DNA of 64,000 nt from Actinobacillus equuli (GTDB lineage Bacteria; Pseudomonadota; Gammaproteobacteria; Enterobacterales; Pasteurellaceae), in NCBI RefSeq assembly GCF_900636745.1, contig NZ_LR134310.1:248001-312000 (forward strand). Direction: 5' to 3'. Positions 42,680 to 53,755 of this stretch are shown in pieces. A program made the translations under genes and the position numbers. Within the stretch, counting starts at the first letter, position 1; each line of letters begins with the position of its first letter. The notes below the pieces were generated by a model. The model was not told the origin of the DNA, searched no databases, and was given only the letters and a program-made list of their open reading frames with translations.

Positions 42680-43528
42680 TTAATCTTTCGGAATGCCTCT
42701 TAGCAGCGGAACAGCATTAAATGGTGCGATCGAAGTTGGTGCCGGAGGATTATCAAATACCATAATCAATGTGCTTGCCGGTACTACCGCTTCATTTCGC
42801 CACAAGCTTCCCATACTCACAAGTTGAATATCTTGAGGTAAATTAGCAATTCCTTGCTCAAGAACAGCAACGCTATTCTTTCTCGGATGCCCAATTAAGA
42901 TCGCACTACCATGCTTGCGAGCATATTCTATCGCTGTATCAAATTGCCGCTGAACATCACTAAGTAGATCACTGTCATCTAAAAATAAATTTCGTTCTAA
43001 CGCTTTTACACCAAATTCCTTTGCCACTTTAGCCGCCACGCTTGGCCCGGTTTTACTATCTAAAAAGAATAACTGTTGTTGCGCCATCACTTTCATCAAA
43101 TGGCTCATCGTGGTTCTATCTGCCGTCGCGCCACTGCCCATATGGTTATTTAGCCCGATTGCATAAGGCACTTGATTACGTGCCGCTTGAATCAATTGAG
43201 AGACTTTCGCTTCACTGGTACCAATCATCAATGCGCCCGACTCTATCGGTTGCTGCTTATTTTGAGGCTGCATCGGTAAATGAATCAATACATCTCGTTT
43301 TTGCTCATAAGCTTTCTTTGCTCTTGCCGTTGCATAGGGCGCAACGGGAATAATAGCGACACTCACTTCTTTCGGAAGTGCATAAATCGCATTATCTTCT
43401 TTCATTCGATAGCCGATATCATCAATTACAATTGCGAGTTTCCCCGCTTGGGCGGGTAATGTAATGAACAATAAGCCTTGCAAAAAAATCGCTAAAGTAG
43501 ACCGCTTGTTTCCAAATAAATTCCACAT
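42680..43528 (-). CDS. yibQ: Divergent polysaccharide deacetylase family protein (YibQ)
   Basis: 282 aa from ATG 43528. Signal peptide residues ~1-28 (ending LPAQA-GK). The fold begins LAIVIDDIGY, with HLPMQP, GLNNHMGSGAT and DSKTGPSVAAKVA typical of the divergent polysaccharide deacetylase (DUF610) family. It may act on a periplasmic glycan, but no activity is established. Its start overlaps the envC stop by one base (TAATG), which couples it to the peptidoglycan hydrolase activator. An in-frame TTG start 12 bases earlier is rejected. Confidence 0.92.
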   Translation of the reverse strand: MWNLFGNKRSTLAIFLQGLLFITLPAQAGKLAIVIDDIGYRMKEDNAIYALPKEVSVAIIPVAPYATARAKKAYEQKRDVLIHLPMQPQNKQQPIESGALMIGTSEAKVSQLIQAARNQVPYAIGLNNHMGSGATADRTTMSHLMKVMAQQQLFFLDSKTGPSVAAKVAKEFGVKALERNLFLDDSDLLSDVQRQFDTAIEYARKHGSAILIGHPRKNSVAVLEQGIANLPQDIQLVSMGSLWRNEAVVPASTLIMVFDNPPAPTSIAPFNAVPLLRGIPKD

Positions 43529-44730
43529 TATTTCACCCAACCCATTGGATTTTTCGGATTTCCTTTTCGACGAATTTCAAAATACAGTGCGGAACGATTT
43601 TGCCCCCCCGAATTACCCACACTGGCAATTTGCTGTCCGGCTGAAACACGGCTGCCTTTACGCACCGAAACAGACTGGTTATAGCCGTATAACGACATAT
43701 CGCCGTTACCATGGTCAACTACCACAACTTGACCATAACCTTGTAGCCAGTCGGCTAAAATTACACGTCCACCGGCAATGGCTCGCACCGGCGAACCTGC
43801 ACTTGCCGCAATAACTACACCGTGCCAAGTCACTTCGCCCATTTGACGAGAACCAAAGCTATTCACTACTTTACCCGCCACCGGCATATTAAATTGTTTA
43901 TTCGGCGCACCTAAACCGCTACCGGCTCTCACTTGTTGTTTTTCTTGCTCTGTCGCTTTACGCTTCTCTTCACTATTTTTTTTCTGTTCCAGCTTGGCAA
44001 TCTCTTGTTTTTCTTGTTGCGCCGACTCTGCCGCCGCTTTCACCAATTGATTACGTAATGCAGATTCATTATTCTTTAATGATTCCAAACGACTTTCATC
44101 TTGCTCTAATGTTTTATCAATTGAACGTAGTGTCGTTTCACGTTCGTTTTGAACCTTTTTTAAATCCTTTTCTTGCTTCTTCTGTTCGGTTAACTGCGTT
44201 TGCTGACCTTTTTGCTGGCCTTTCAATTCATCACGGCGTGCTTTAAGTTCTTCTTGAGTACGACGTAATTCATTAATCGTATCGATACGCACTTGATTAA
44301 TATGTTCGTAATAAGCCCCCATTCTGTCGGCATTTTTTGCCTGTTCAGACATCAAACGCTCTAATACGGACGGATGGATTCCCGAACGGTACGCCGAATC
44401 AAGTTGTTCTTTGAGTTTCTCTTTTTGCTCTTTCTCTTGCTTTTCTAATCTTTGAATTTCTTGTTCGGTACGCTTAATCGCTTGACGAGTTTCCGTTAGC
44501 GACATTTCCGTTTCTTTTAACTTATCAAGCACTTTACCCATCTCAACTTCTTGGGTTTTTAAGGTAGATTGCAGTACATTACGCTTTTGGCGCTGTTCAT
44601 TGATTTTACTTTGTTGCTGCTTAATTTTTTGCTGAATATTTGACAATTCCGTTGCCATCGCAGACGGAAAAGAAAAAGAGGCTATCCCTAAAAGGGCGAG
44701 TGTTAAATAAAGAGGTCGAAGCGCTTTCAC
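43528..44730 (-). CDS. envC: Murein hydrolase activator EnvC
   Basis: 400 aa. Signal peptide residues 1-26 (ending SAMA-TE), long coiled coil (~30-250, rich in Glu/Gln/Lys), and a C-terminal degenerate LytM/M23 domain (~275-400). The zinc-ligand pattern is incomplete (TWHGVVIAA, MSLYGYN, LYFEIRRKG), as expected of EnvC, which activates amidases AmiA/AmiB at the septum rather than cutting peptidoglycan. A seven-C run at 43603-43609 lies in the codons for SGGQN. It heads the envC-yibQ pair and is divergent from gpmA. Confidence 0.93.
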   Translation of the reverse strand: MKALRPLYLTLALLGIASFSFPSAMATELSNIQQKIKQQQSKINEQRQKRNVLQSTLKTQEVEMGKVLDKLKETEMSLTETRQAIKRTEQEIQRLEKQEKEQKEKLKEQLDSAYRSGIHPSVLERLMSEQAKNADRMGAYYEHINQVRIDTINELRRTQEELKARRDELKGQQKGQQTQLTEQKKQEKDLKKVQNERETTLRSIDKTLEQDESRLESLKNNESALRNQLVKAAAESAQQEKQEIAKLEQKKNSEEKRKATEQEKQQVRAGSGLGAPNKQFNMPVAGKVVNSFGSRQMGEVTWHGVVIAASAGSPVRAIAGGRVILADWLQGYGQVVVVDHGNGDMSLYGYNQSVSVRKGSRVSAGQQIASVGNSGGQNRSALYFEIRRKGNPKNPMGWVK

Positions 44731-44913
44731 AAAAATATACCTATATCAAGAAACAAGATTAGATTACAAAATGACTTATTCTAATAAAATATTTGAGTAA
44801 AATCAGCTTTTCTCTTGCTTTTATAAAAAGAAACTGACTAACTATTTCAAAGTAGAGAGATTTTTGCTATAAATACGGCGTTTTCAAATCAACTTAAAAA
44901 CATAGGAGTCTTT

Positions 44914-45597
44914 ATGGAATTAGTATTTATTCGCCACGGTTTCAGTGAGTGGAATGCTAAAAACTTATTTACAGGTTGGCGTGATGTTAACTTAACAGAG
45001 CGTGGTATTGAAGAAGCGAAAGCAGCAGGTCAAAAATTAAAAGCAGCTGGTTATGAATTCGATATCGCTTTCACTTCTGTTTTAACTCGTGCAATCAAAA
45101 CTTGTAACATCGTATTAGAAGAGTCTAATCAATTATGGATTCCACAAGTTAAAAACTGGCGTTTAAACGAACGTCATTACGGTGCGTTACAAGGTTTAGA
45201 CAAAAAAGCAACGGCTGAACAATACGGTGACGAACAAGTTCACATTTGGCGTCGTTCTTACGACATTTCTCCACCGGATTTAGATGCTGCAGATCCAAAT
45301 TCTGCACATAACGATCGTCGTTATGCTCACTTACCAAAAGATGTGATTCCAAATGCTGAAAACCTCAAAATCACTTTAGAACGTGTTTTACCATTCTGGG
45401 AAGATCAAATTGCGCCGGCATTATTATCTGGTAAACGTGTACTTGTAACTGCACACGGTAACTCTCTTCGTGCATTAGCAAAACACATCATCGGTATTTC
45501 TGATGAAGAAATCATGGATTTCGAAATCCCTACCGGTCAACCGTTAGTATTAAAATTAGATGACAAATTAAACTTCGTAGAAAAATTCTACTTATAA
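44914..45597 (+). CDS. gpmA: 2,3-bisphosphoglycerate-dependent phosphoglycerate mutase GpmA
   Basis: 227 aa glycolytic enzyme interconverting 3- and 2-phosphoglycerate. The phosphohistidine motif is [15 protein letters not shown] (FIRHG in place of LVRHGQ); other active-site phrases are [15 protein letters not shown] and [16 protein letters not shown] lies six bases before ATG 44914. TATAAA at 44868 is a possible -10. Monocistronic with strong terminator. Codon use is strongly biased, as for a highly expressed gene. Confidence 0.96.
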   Translation: MELVFIRHGFSEWNAKNLFTGWRDVNLTERGIEEAKAAGQKLKAAGYEFDIAFTSVLTRAIKTCNIVLEESNQLWIPQVKNWRLNERHYGALQGLDKKATAEQYGDEQVHIWRRSYDISPPDLDAADPNSAHNDRRYAHLPKDVIPNAENLKITLERVLPFWEDQIAPALLSGKRVLVTAHGNSLRALAKHIIGISDEEIMDFEIPTGQPLVLKLDDKLNFVEKFYL

Positions 45598-45622
45598 TAT
45601 TTAGTTTGTTGCTTAAACAAAA

Positions 45623-45657
45623 AACGCTCGAAGCTAAAACTTCGAGCGTTTCTTTTT
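45623..45657 (+). terminator. Terminator of gpmA
   Basis: AAACGCTCGAAG-CTAAAA-CTTCGAGCGTTT followed by CTTTTTG, 26 bp after the stop codon. Confidence 0.9.
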
Positions 45658-45683
45658 GCAAAAAATTCCGTAAATTTAACCGC

Positions 45684-46319
45684 TTACCAAGCAAAAATCT
45701 GCTTAGCCAGCTGGAAGGCATATATTGCCAAACTGATTGCAATTGCATACATAATCACCCCAGTAAGAAAGTCCAAGATTTGCCATGTTCTACGCTTTTC
45801 AAAATAAGGTGATAGAAAACCCGCACCATATCCCACGCCGAAAAACCATAACAAAGAACAGCTTAACGCTCCGGCAAGAAACTCCATTTTACCTGTAAAG
45901 TCCAAATTTCCACCGATTCCACCTAAAATCACTACCGTATCAATATAAACGTGCGGATTTAAAAAAGTAATCGCAAAAGTAATCATTAAAGCTTTTTTCA
46001 AACTTGTCGCATTTTCATTACTTGCTTTTAATGCCTCGCTGCTTTTAAACATACTAATAAACGAACGACTACCATAGGTAAATAGAAAAAATGCCCCAAG
46101 TAATGCAATGACTAAGCTTAAAGTAGGCAAATTCGCCACGATAGAACCTAGCCCTAACACACCTAATGTCATTAAAAATACATCACCTAAAAAACAAAGT
46201 GATGCAACCCAAAAAACATGTTGCTTTAGGATTCCTTGTTTGAGTAAAAAAGCATTTTGTGCACCAATTGATACAATCAATCCAAAACAAACAATAAATC
46301 CTTGAATAAAAATTTCCAT
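45684..46319 (-). CDS. argO: LysE/ArgO-family amino acid exporter
   Basis: 211 aa, six predicted helices. The family start GFIVCFGLIVSIGAQNAFLLKQG and the middle TFLNPHVYIDTVVILG are typical of LysE/ArgO, which export arginine or lysine. Convergent with gpmA and divergent from udk. Which amino acid it exports cannot be read from sequence. Confidence 0.9.
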   Translation of the reverse strand: MEIFIQGFIVCFGLIVSIGAQNAFLLKQGILKQHVFWVASLCFLGDVFLMTLGVLGLGSIVANLPTLSLVIALLGAFFLFTYGSRSFISMFKSSEALKASNENATSLKKALMITFAITFLNPHVYIDTVVILGGIGGNLDFTGKMEFLAGALSCSLLWFFGVGYGAGFLSPYFEKRRTWQILDFLTGVIMYAIAISLAIYAFQLAKQIFAW

Positions 46320-46437
46320 TTTTCCCTCAAATTAAGCCAATATGTAACCAATTATACGCAAACATTTATAAAAATGCGGTATAATCTCCCGAATTTTTTG
46401 TCCCCTTTCTTAACGACTAAGTATTTAGGAACCGATT

Positions 46438-47094
46438 ATGTCTGAAACAATTGAAAACCAAGCTTGCATTGTCATTGCAATTGCCGGCGCTTCCGCTTCC
46501 GGAAAAAGCCTTATTGCATCAACTATCTATAAAGAATTAAAAGAAGAATTAGGTTCGGATGACATCGGTATTATTTCTGAAGATGCGTATTATAAAGATC
46601 AAACGCATTTAACCATGGATGAGCGTATTAAAACCAACTATGACCATCCTAACTCAATGGATCATCATTTACTGGTAGAACATTTACGCCAACTGAAACA
46701 AGGTCAAGCGATTGAAATTCCGGAATACGACTACGCAGAGCATAACCGTAAAACCACCACTAAACATTTTGCACCGAAGAAGATCATTATCTTAGAAGGT
46801 ATTTTATTACTAACGGACGAAGAAATTCGTAACGAAATCAATGTCTCTATTTTCGTGGATGCGCCGTTAGATATTTGTTTCATTCGCCGTTTACAGCGTG
46901 ACTTGGTGGAACGCGGTCGTTCAATGGAATCGGTAATTACCCAATACCGTAAAACCGTGCGTCCAATGTTCTTACAATTTATTGAACCGTCAAAACAATA
47001 TGCCGATATTATTGTACCGAAAGGTGGTAAAAACCGTATTGCGATCAATATCTTAAAAGCGCAAATTAAACAATTATTGGCGGTAAAAAAATAG
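46438..47094 (+). CDS. udk: Uridine kinase Udk
   Basis: 218 aa pyrimidine salvage kinase (uridine/cytidine to UMP/CMP). The P-loop is GASASGKS (~residue 17). [39 protein letters not shown] and [13 protein letters not shown] are typical. AGGA lies nine bases before the ATG. A TATAAT at 46380-46385 is a likely -10. dcd follows by 11 bp. Confidence 0.96.
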   Translation: MSETIENQACIVIAIAGASASGKSLIASTIYKELKEELGSDDIGIISEDAYYKDQTHLTMDERIKTNYDHPNSMDHHLLVEHLRQLKQGQAIEIPEYDYAEHNRKTTTKHFAPKKIIILEGILLLTDEEIRNEINVSIFVDAPLDICFIRRLQRDLVERGRSMESVITQYRKTVRPMFLQFIEPSKQYADIIVPKGGKNRIAINILKAQIKQLLAVKK

Positions 47095-47105
47095 GATAAA
47101 CAATT

Positions 47106-47690
47106 ATGCGTTTATGTGACACAGATATAGAACGTTATTTAGATGAAGGCAAAATTGCGATTGAGCCTCGTCCGTCAAACGAAAAAATCTCAGGGGCGAC
47201 CGTTGATGTTCGCTTAGGTAATTCGTTCCGTGTATTTCGTGAACACGCCACGCCTTATATTGATTTAAGCGGCCCTCGTGAACAAGTCACTGCCCAGCTT
47301 AATAAAGTGATGAGTGATGAAATTATTATCGCTGACAGTGATGCGTTTTTCCTTCACCCGGGCGAATTAGCGCTTGCAACGACATTAGAGTCGGTGACAT
47401 TGCCGGATAATATTGTCGGTTGGTTAGACGGGCGCTCTTCTTTAGCTCGCTTAGGCTTGATGGTACATGTTACCGCACATCGAATCGATCCGGGTTGGCA
47501 CGGTAAAATCGTATTAGAATTTTTCAATGCCGGTAAATTACCGCTTGCTTTACGTCCTAATATGGCAATCGGCGCATTAAGTTTTGAAGTGTTAAGTGGT
47601 CATGCGGCAAAACCTTATAATGCCCGTAAAGACGCAAAATATAAAAATCAGCAAAGTGCGGTTTCCAGCCGTATCAATCAAGACGATTAA
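47106..47690 (+). CDS. dcd: dCTP deaminase Dcd
   Basis: 194 aa, trimeric dCTP deaminase making dUTP for thymidylate synthesis. Conserved phrases are [45 protein letters not shown] (catalytic Glu near its end in KIVLEFFN), and [13 protein letters not shown]. It forms an operon with udk. Confidence 0.97.
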   Translation: MRLCDTDIERYLDEGKIAIEPRPSNEKISGATVDVRLGNSFRVFREHATPYIDLSGPREQVTAQLNKVMSDEIIIADSDAFFLHPGELALATTLESVTLPDNIVGWLDGRSSLARLGLMVHVTAHRIDPGWHGKIVLEFFNAGKLPLALRPNMAIGALSFEVLSGHAAKPYNARKDAKYKNQQSAVSSRINQDD

Positions 47691-47696
47691 TGCGAT

Positions 47697-47749
47697 AAGC
47701 GGTCAAATTTTCCAACTTTTTTGCAAAAGGTTAATGAAATTTGACCGCT
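47697..47749 (+). repeat. Inverted uptake-signal hairpin after dcd
   Basis: AAGCGGTCAAATTT at 47697-47710 pairs with AAATTTGACCGCT at 47737-47749; the loop contains TTTTTTGCAAAAGG. It begins 7 bp past the dcd stop and lacks a T-tract; a conventional terminator follows at 47766. Confidence 0.75.
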
Positions 47750-47765
47750 GTTATCTTATAAGTAC

Positions 47766-47794
47766 AAAAAAAGAGATCCGAAGATCTCTTTTTT
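47766..47794. terminator. Bidirectional terminator between dcd and pntB
   Basis: AAAAGAGATC-CGAA-GATCTCTTTT with A-tract on the left and T-tract on the right, so it can stop udk-dcd (plus) and pntAB (minus). Confidence 0.9.
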
Positions 47795-47806
47795 ATTGTC
47801 GCTAGA

Positions 47807-49255
47807 TTAGCTATTTAATGCTCTTAAAATGTCATCCACACGCTCTTTCGCGTCACCGAATAACATTTGGGTATTTTCTTTAAAGAATAGTGGGTTTTGA
47901 ACGCCTGCGTAACCAACCGCCATTGAACGTTTGAATACGATAACGTTTTGTGCTTTCCACACTTCTAATACCGGCATACCTGCGATTGGGCTTGACGGAT
48001 CATCTAATGCCGCTGGGTTTACCGTGTCATTTGCACCGATAACCAATACTACATCGGTTTCTTCGAAATCATCATTGATTTCATCCATTTCAAGCACAAC
48101 ATCGTAAGGCACTTTCGCTTCTGCAAGTAATACGTTCATATGACCCGGTAAACGCCCCGCAACAGGGTGAATACCAAAACGCACATTGACACCTTTCTCA
48201 CGTAATTTCGCAGTGATTTCCGCTACCGGATATTGTGCTTGCGCAACCGCCATACCGTATCCCGGAGTGATAATCACAGAACTTGCATTTTTCAGCATTT
48301 CCGCGACTTCTTCTGCCGTAGTTTCACGGTGTTCACCTTGTTCTTCATCACCTGAGCTTGCTTTAACTTCTGTACCGAAGCCACCTGCAATCACGCTGAT
48401 AAATGAACGGTTCATCGCTTTACACATAATGTAAGACAGAATCGCACCTGATGAACCTACTAACGCACCGGTTACAATTAACAAGTCATTGCTTAGCATA
48501 AAACCGGCTGCCGCTGCCGCCCAACCTGAATACGAGTTCAGCATTGAAACCACTACCGGCATATCCGCACCACCGATAGATGATACTAAGTGCCATCCGA
48601 AGACTAATGCGATTACCGTCATAATCAGCACTGGGAAAATATTCTCAGGGTGATTTAAGAATACGACCATTAATAATGCAGAAACGATTAATGCCGCTAA
48701 GTTCCATTTGTGTTTATGCGGGATATTTAATGCAGCCGAAGACACTTTACGACCGAATAATTTACCGCTTAATTTACCGAATGCTACTAATGACCCAGAG
48801 AAAGTCACCGCACCGATAAAGATACCAAGGAACACTTCAACGTTATGAATGTTAGCCAGCGTTGCTTGTTCTGCGTGGAATGCCGCTAACGCCACTTCAT
48901 CTAAATTTGCCGGCGGAATCGCATCTACGTGTAAACCGTAGCTGTTAAAACCAACTAATACCGCTGCTAAACCTACAAAGCTGTGCAGAATCGCCACTAA
49001 TTCCGGCATTTCCGTCATTTCAACTTTTAAGGCTTTTTTCACACCGATAAAGCCACCGATTGCCATAGCGATTAAGATCCAAAGCGTACCCTGTGATTGT
49101 GGGCCGAAGATAGTTGCGACTAACGCAATCGCCATACCGACAATACCGTACCAACAACCTGCTTTTGCCGTTTCGTGTTTAGAAAGTCCTGCTAAACTCA
49201 TAATAAAGAGAATCGCAGCAATAATATATGCAGCTGTTACAAATCCAAAAGACAT
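47807..49255 (-). CDS. pntB: NAD(P) transhydrogenase subunit beta PntB
   Basis: 482 aa from ATG 49255 (AAGGAG nearby); a longer in-frame start at 49315 inside pntA is rejected. About nine membrane helices follow, then the NADP-binding domain III with [37 protein letters not shown] and [12 protein letters not shown]. Proton-translocating transhydrogenase reduces NADP with NADH. It starts 10 bp after pntA. Confidence 0.96.
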   Translation of the reverse strand: MSFGFVTAAYIIAAILFIMSLAGLSKHETAKAGCWYGIVGMAIALVATIFGPQSQGTLWILIAMAIGGFIGVKKALKVEMTEMPELVAILHSFVGLAAVLVGFNSYGLHVDAIPPANLDEVALAAFHAEQATLANIHNVEVFLGIFIGAVTFSGSLVAFGKLSGKLFGRKVSSAALNIPHKHKWNLAALIVSALLMVVFLNHPENIFPVLIMTVIALVFGWHLVSSIGGADMPVVVSMLNSYSGWAAAAAGFMLSNDLLIVTGALVGSSGAILSYIMCKAMNRSFISVIAGGFGTEVKASSGDEEQGEHRETTAEEVAEMLKNASSVIITPGYGMAVAQAQYPVAEITAKLREKGVNVRFGIHPVAGRLPGHMNVLLAEAKVPYDVVLEMDEINDDFEETDVVLVIGANDTVNPAALDDPSSPIAGMPVLEVWKAQNVIVFKRSMAVGYAGVQNPLFFKENTQMLFGDAKERVDDILRALNS

Positions 49256-49265
49256 GAGTTTCTCC

Positions 49266-50804
49266 TTAACCTTTTCTAAACATTGCAAGCATACGTTGCG
49301 TGACTTTGAAACCACCGAAGATATTAATGCTTGCCACTAAAATCGCAATAAACGCAAGAATATCCACGAAGAAATTACCGGTCGGCTGCGCAATTTGTAA
49401 TACCGCACCGACAATGATAATTCCCGAAACCGCATTGGTTACCGCCATTAACGGCGTATGTAATGCATGGCTAACGTTCCAAACCACATAATAACCCACC
49501 ACACAGGCTAAGACGAATACAGTGAAGTGTGATAAAAATGCCGCCGGTGCTACAGAGGCTAACCATAAGAATAATGCACCGACACCAGCCATTACACCGT
49601 ATTTAATACGTGGATCAGTCGGTTTTTCTTCTTTTTTCTCAACCGGTGCCGCAGCCGCTTGTTTTTGCGGTTGAGCCGAAACTTGAATCGGTGGTGCCGG
49701 CCAAGTTAATTCACCGTCACGTACTACCGTTACACCACGTAACACCACATCTTCAAAATTGATATCGATTTGACCGTCTTTATTTGGGGCAAGTAACTTG
49801 AGTAAGTTAACTAAGTTTGTACCGTAAAGTTGTGAAGATTGGGTTGGTAAACGTGCTGGGAAATCCGTATAACCAATCACTTTTACTTGATTCTCGGTGA
49901 CAATAACTTCGCCCGCTTTAGTGTAATCGCAGTTACCGCCGGTTGCCGCCGCTAAATCGACAATCACTGAGCCCGGTTTCATTGAATCAACCATTTCTTT
50001 AGTGATTAAACGAGGTGCTGCTTTACCCGGAATCGCTGCTGTGGTGATAATAATATCGACTTCTTTTGCTTGTTCAGCATAAAGTTCCATCGCACGACGG
50101 TTAAACTCTTCTGACATCACTTTCGCATAGCCATCGCCTGAGCCGCCTTCTTCTTCAAAATCGATTTCTAAGAAGTCTGCGCCCATAGATTTCACTTGTT
50201 CTTTTACTTCCGGACGAGAGTCAAACGCACGAACAATCGCACCTAAGCTATTTGCCGCACCGATTGCCGCTAAACCGGCAACACCCGCACCGATAACCAG
50301 CACTTTTGCCGGTGGAACTTTACCAGCCGCAGTAATTTGACCGGTAAAGAAGCTACCGAATGCATTTGCCGCTTCAATAACTGCACGATACCCAGAAATA
50401 TTTGCCATTGAACTCAATGCATCAAGCGCTTGCGCACGCGAAATACGAGGCACTGCGTCCATTGCTAATACATTGATTTTCTTAGCTTGCAATTTTTCCA
50501 TTAATTGTGGATTTTGCGCAGGCCAAATGAAACTCACTAGCGTTGCGCCTTCTTTAATAAGGGCAATTTCAGCATCGGTTGGCGCATTCACTTTAAAAAT
50601 AATATCTGAATTCCAAACCTCTTGTTGCGTGCCAACAGCCGCACCTGCGTTTACAAATGCGTTGTCCTCAAAACTCGCTTTAAAACCTGCATCGTGTTCA
50701 ACGAGCACATCAAAGCCGAGCTTTTTGATCTGTTCAACGGTTTTTGGCGTTGCCGCCACACGTGTTTCACCGTCTAACAGCTCTCTTGGTACACCAATAA
50801 GCAT
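49266..50804 (-). CDS. pntA: NAD(P) transhydrogenase subunit alpha PntA
   Basis: 512 aa. The NAD-binding domain I includes [37 protein letters not shown] and [14 protein letters not shown]; a Pro/Ala/Lys-rich linker covers ~385-410, and four C-terminal membrane helices follow. Forms the membrane transhydrogenase with PntB. Divergent from trmJ across about 200 bp. Confidence 0.97.
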   Translation of the reverse strand: MLIGVPRELLDGETRVAATPKTVEQIKKLGFDVLVEHDAGFKASFEDNAFVNAGAAVGTQQEVWNSDIIFKVNAPTDAEIALIKEGATLVSFIWPAQNPQLMEKLQAKKINVLAMDAVPRISRAQALDALSSMANISGYRAVIEAANAFGSFFTGQITAAGKVPPAKVLVIGAGVAGLAAIGAANSLGAIVRAFDSRPEVKEQVKSMGADFLEIDFEEEGGSGDGYAKVMSEEFNRRAMELYAEQAKEVDIIITTAAIPGKAAPRLITKEMVDSMKPGSVIVDLAAATGGNCDYTKAGEVIVTENQVKVIGYTDFPARLPTQSSQLYGTNLVNLLKLLAPNKDGQIDINFEDVVLRGVTVVRDGELTWPAPPIQVSAQPQKQAAAAPVEKKEEKPTDPRIKYGVMAGVGALFLWLASVAPAAFLSHFTVFVLACVVGYYVVWNVSHALHTPLMAVTNAVSGIIIVGAVLQIAQPTGNFFVDILAFIAILVASINIFGGFKVTQRMLAMFRKG

Positions 50805-51004
50805 AAAGACTCCTGTATGGTTGATGTTTATATATTGTGCTAAAAATAGCCTATTTCGAAAAAATAAGACTAGGCGTAATGTACCATTAAATAAGTAGAA
50901 TTTGTAAAAAAATTACGCCTCATAAATCAATTAATTGCAAATTCTCAGTTTGCGACAAATCTGCTAAAATCTAGCATAACAAAAATGTAATAAATAGAAC
51001 CAGA

Positions 51005-51733
51005 ATGAATAGCTTAGACCAAATTCAAATTATCCTGATCGAAACTTCCCTCCCCGCCAATATTGGCTCTGCCGCTCGTGCGATGAAAACCATGGGGCTA
51101 ACAAATTTACGTTTAGTTGCTCCGCTTAACCCGATTGACGAACAAGCTCAAGCTCTCGCTGCCGGTGCAAAAGATGTGTTGGATAACGCCCAAATTTTCC
51201 ACTCGTTTGAACAAGCGGTTGCAGATTGCCAATTAGTAATCGGCACCAGTGCTCGATTACGTCATCTACAAAATACTCTTATTGAGCCGAGAGATTGCGG
51301 TAAATTAGCGGTTGAACGTGCCGAAAGAGGTAAAGTGGCGATTGTATTTGGTCGGGAACGAGTCGGATTAACTAACGAAGAATTACTAAAATGCCATTAT
51401 CATTTAAATTTTCCGACCAATCCTGACTATGGTTCGTTAAATTTAGCGATGGCAGTACAGCTGGCAAGTTACGAAATACGAATGGCGTGGTTGGAATTGC
51501 AAAAAAATCCGCAAATTCGACCGCTTGTTGAGAAAAAAGATTATCCGAATACTGAAGCTTTGGAATATTTCTTTAATCACACCGAGCGACTGTATAAACA
51601 ATTAGGCTTTATCCGCAATGATGCGGTAATGCTCAAGCTCCGCCGCTTATACCAACGTGCCGAACTTGAAACCAATGAGTTGAATTTATTAAGAGGAATG
51701 TTGACTTCCGTTGAGAAGCAGATAGAAAAATAA
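51005..51733 (+). CDS. trmJ: tRNA (cytidine/uridine-2'-O-)-methyltransferase TrmJ
   Basis: 242 aa SPOUT methyltransferase that 2'-O-methylates position 32 of tRNAs. The SAM-knot motifs are VFGRERVGLTNEEL (~residue 116) and NPDYGSLNLAMAVQL (~137); the N-terminal ETSLPANIGSAARAMKTMGL is typical. An uptake-signal core lies in the coding sequence near 51519. Monocistronic. Confidence 0.94.
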   Translation: MNSLDQIQIILIETSLPANIGSAARAMKTMGLTNLRLVAPLNPIDEQAQALAAGAKDVLDNAQIFHSFEQAVADCQLVIGTSARLRHLQNTLIEPRDCGKLAVERAERGKVAIVFGRERVGLTNEELLKCHYHLNFPTNPDYGSLNLAMAVQLASYEIRMAWLELQKNPQIRPLVEKKDYPNTEALEYFFNHTERLYKQLGFIRNDAVMLKLRRLYQRAELETNELNLLRGMLTSVEKQIEK

Positions 51734-51738
51734 AAAAA

Positions 51739-51776
51739 TCCCCAAAATATCGTTATCGATTTTCTGGGGCTTTTTC
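51739..51776. terminator. Bidirectional terminator between trmJ and queF
   Basis: CCCC plus A-rich arm paired with T-rich arm plus GGGG (51740-51743 with 51766-51769), imperfect stem, T-tract on each side (CTTTTTC plus, ATTTTTTTA minus). Confidence 0.75.
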
Positions 51777-52616
51777 TTACTGTCTTGCCATTCTCAAATT
51801 TTGCGGAACAGACTCAAAATTTGAACGGAACGGATTAATATCCAAACCGCCTCGGCGGGTATAACGTGCATACACCGTTAATTTTTCCGGCTGTGCAAAT
51901 TGCATAAGATCGGTAAAAATACGCTCTACGCATTGTTCGTGGAACTCATTATGTTCACGGAATGACACTAAATAGCGTAATAATTTTTCTCGATTCAATT
52001 TTTTACCGACATAGTGAATTTGCACACTGCCCCAGTCCGGTTGCGAGGTAATCAAGCAGTTTGATTTCAACAAATGACTGACCAAGGTTTCTTCAACCAC
52101 TTCCCCTTCTGCCACGCCTGCTAAATACTCGTTAGAAAATTCGTAACTGTCAATTTGAATATCTTGTTCATCAATACACTCACCGGCAAAATCAACAATC
52201 GGTTGCTGGGTGTAAGCAGATAATTTGTAAACTTTTACCGAAACTTGACCGCTTGCACATTGGCTGAGATCTTTAGCCAATGTTTGTTCCACTTGTTCCA
52301 ATGAGGCAAATTTGGTTTGGTTAAAGCTGTTTAAATAGAGCTTAAAGCTTTTTGATTCAATTAAATTCTCGCTGCGAAAATCAATTGCCACATCGGCAAT
52401 CGCTACCTGTGGTAAACCGTTTTCGTTTAACCAAGACAATTCATAACAGGTCCAAACATCTGCACCTCGATCAAACGGTTGTTGTTCGGTAATCCCCAAA
52501 CCGTCACGGTTTAATTTACGGGGAACAGGTTGCAAAAGCGTAGGATCATATTCGCTTTTATACTCGGTTTTTTGCCCTAATTTCAGGGCAGATAATGATT
52601 TATCGTTGTAGTTCAT
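51777..52616 (-). CDS. queF: NADPH-dependent 7-cyano-7-deazaguanine reductase QueF
   Basis: 279 aa bimodular T-fold enzyme that reduces preQ0 to preQ1 in queuosine synthesis. The catalytic cysteine is in [17 protein letters not shown] (~residue 188) with the downstream catalytic Asp. The C-terminal module has [19 protein letters not shown] and [15 protein letters not shown]. Monocistronic; gmhB is upstream by 46 bp on the same strand. Confidence 0.96.
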   Translation of the reverse strand: MNYNDKSLSALKLGQKTEYKSEYDPTLLQPVPRKLNRDGLGITEQQPFDRGADVWTCYELSWLNENGLPQVAIADVAIDFRSENLIESKSFKLYLNSFNQTKFASLEQVEQTLAKDLSQCASGQVSVKVYKLSAYTQQPIVDFAGECIDEQDIQIDSYEFSNEYLAGVAEGEVVEETLVSHLLKSNCLITSQPDWGSVQIHYVGKKLNREKLLRYLVSFREHNEFHEQCVERIFTDLMQFAQPEKLTVYARYTRRGGLDINPFRSNFESVPQNLRMARQ

Positions 52617-52662
52617 CTTTTTAAACTTTTGATTCTATAAAATAATTAATACATTGAAGTGA

Positions 52663-53211
52663 TTACTTAATATAACGGACTAAATCCACTAAGCTGTCTA
52701 ATACCAGATCGGCTTTCGCTTCGCCTTCTGCGGTAACCGCTTTACCGGTACGTACTAACACTTTTGTTTTCACGCCAGCAGCTTCAGCCGCTAACAGATC
52801 TTCTAATTTATCGCCGACCATATACGACTGAGCCGGATCAATATCCAAATCGGCAATCGCTTGAGTAAACATTCCAGCTTTCGGTTTACGACAATCGCAA
52901 TCTTCTTTATATTCGCCTTTGCCTTCCGGGTGATGCGGACAATAGTAGATACCGTCTAACACAACCCTGTAATCTTCATCCAGCGACCAATCCATCCATT
53001 CCGTTAATTGATTAAATTGCTCTTCACTGAAATAGCCGCGCGCAATACCGGATTGATTGGTGACCAATACCAATAGATAACCTTTATCTTGTAGCTGCTT
53101 TAACGCCTTGCCGACACCCTCAATAAATTGAAAATCGTCAATTTGATGTACATAACCGTGATCAATATTGATCGTACCGTCACGATCTAAAAATATCGCT
53201 TTATTCGCCAT
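52663..53211 (-). CDS. gmhB: D-glycero-beta-D-manno-heptose-1,7-bisphosphate 7-phosphatase GmhB
   Basis: 182 aa HAD phosphatase. Nucleophile motif FLDRDGTIN (~residue 8), motif [10 protein letters not shown], zinc-binding loop CPHHPEGKG...DCDC with Cys/His ligands (~residues 92-109), and motif [18 protein letters not shown]. It removes the 7-phosphate in ADP-heptose synthesis; gmhA in this window does an earlier step. Its start touches the bcp stop codon by one base. Confidence 0.95.
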   Translation of the reverse strand: MANKAIFLDRDGTINIDHGYVHQIDDFQFIEGVGKALKQLQDKGYLLVLVTNQSGIARGYFSEEQFNQLTEWMDWSLDEDYRVVLDGIYYCPHHPEGKGEYKEDCDCRKPKAGMFTQAIADLDIDPAQSYMVGDKLEDLLAAEAAGVKTKVLVRTGKAVTAEGEAKADLVLDSLVDLVRYIK

Positions 53212-53681
53212 TATTTCGTTCCTTTTACAAAATCAACCACCATTTGATGATGCTCACCGGTTTTGAATTTATCGAATACTTGCTCAATTATGCCCTGTTC
53301 ATTCACTAAAAAACTGATACGGTGAATGCCGTCATAGGTTCTGCCCATAAATTTTTTCTCGCCCCATACACCGAATGCTTCGGCAACTTGGTGATCCGCA
53401 TCAGACAATAGCGTGAAATTCAGTGCTTTTTTCTCGACAAATTGCGCTAATTTTTTCGGTAAATCTGGGCTAATGCCTAACACCACCACATTTAATTCCT
53501 CTAATTCCGACTTACTGTCACGTAAGCCGCAAGCTTGTGTAGTGCAGCCTGGGGTTAAGGCTTTCGGATAAAAATAAACCAGCACTTTTTTACCGGCAAA
53601 TTGGCTAAGTGAAACCGGTTGTTCGTGCTGATCTAACAAAGTAAATTGAGGCGCTTGCTCGCCTGCTTTAAGTGTATTCAT
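53211..53681 (-). CDS. bcp: Thiol peroxidase Bcp (AhpC/TSA family)
   Basis: 156 aa peroxiredoxin Q. The active-site segment [14 protein letters not shown] has the peroxidatic Cys and the resolving Cys five residues later. [17 protein letters not shown] and the C-terminal [19 protein letters not shown] are typical. Detoxifies peroxides with thioredoxin. Directly precedes gmhB on the transcript. Confidence 0.95.
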   Translation of the reverse strand: MNTLKAGEQAPQFTLLDQHEQPVSLSQFAGKKVLVYFYPKALTPGCTTQACGLRDSKSELEELNVVVLGISPDLPKKLAQFVEKKALNFTLLSDADHQVAEAFGVWGEKKFMGRTYDGIHRISFLVNEQGIIEQVFDKFKTGEHHQMVVDFVKGTK

Positions 53682-53693
53682 TGCAAAAAATTC

Positions 53694-53731
53694 CTAAAAA
53701 AAGACCGCTTGTATTCTACTACAAGCGGTCA
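53694..53731 (-). terminator. Terminator of hemW (USS-derived)
   Basis: GACCGCTTGTA-TTCTAC-TACAAGCGGTC: two complete uptake-signal cores inverted, with TTTTTTTAGG after the stem on the minus strand. It lies 25 bp past the hemW stop codon. Confidence 0.88.
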
Positions 53732-53755
53732 AATCTTTGAATTTTTTTGCAAAAG

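Noticed and set aside
44862-44880. Full sigma-70 promoter for gpmA
   Set aside because: A plausible TATAAA exists, but no good -35 at the right distance.
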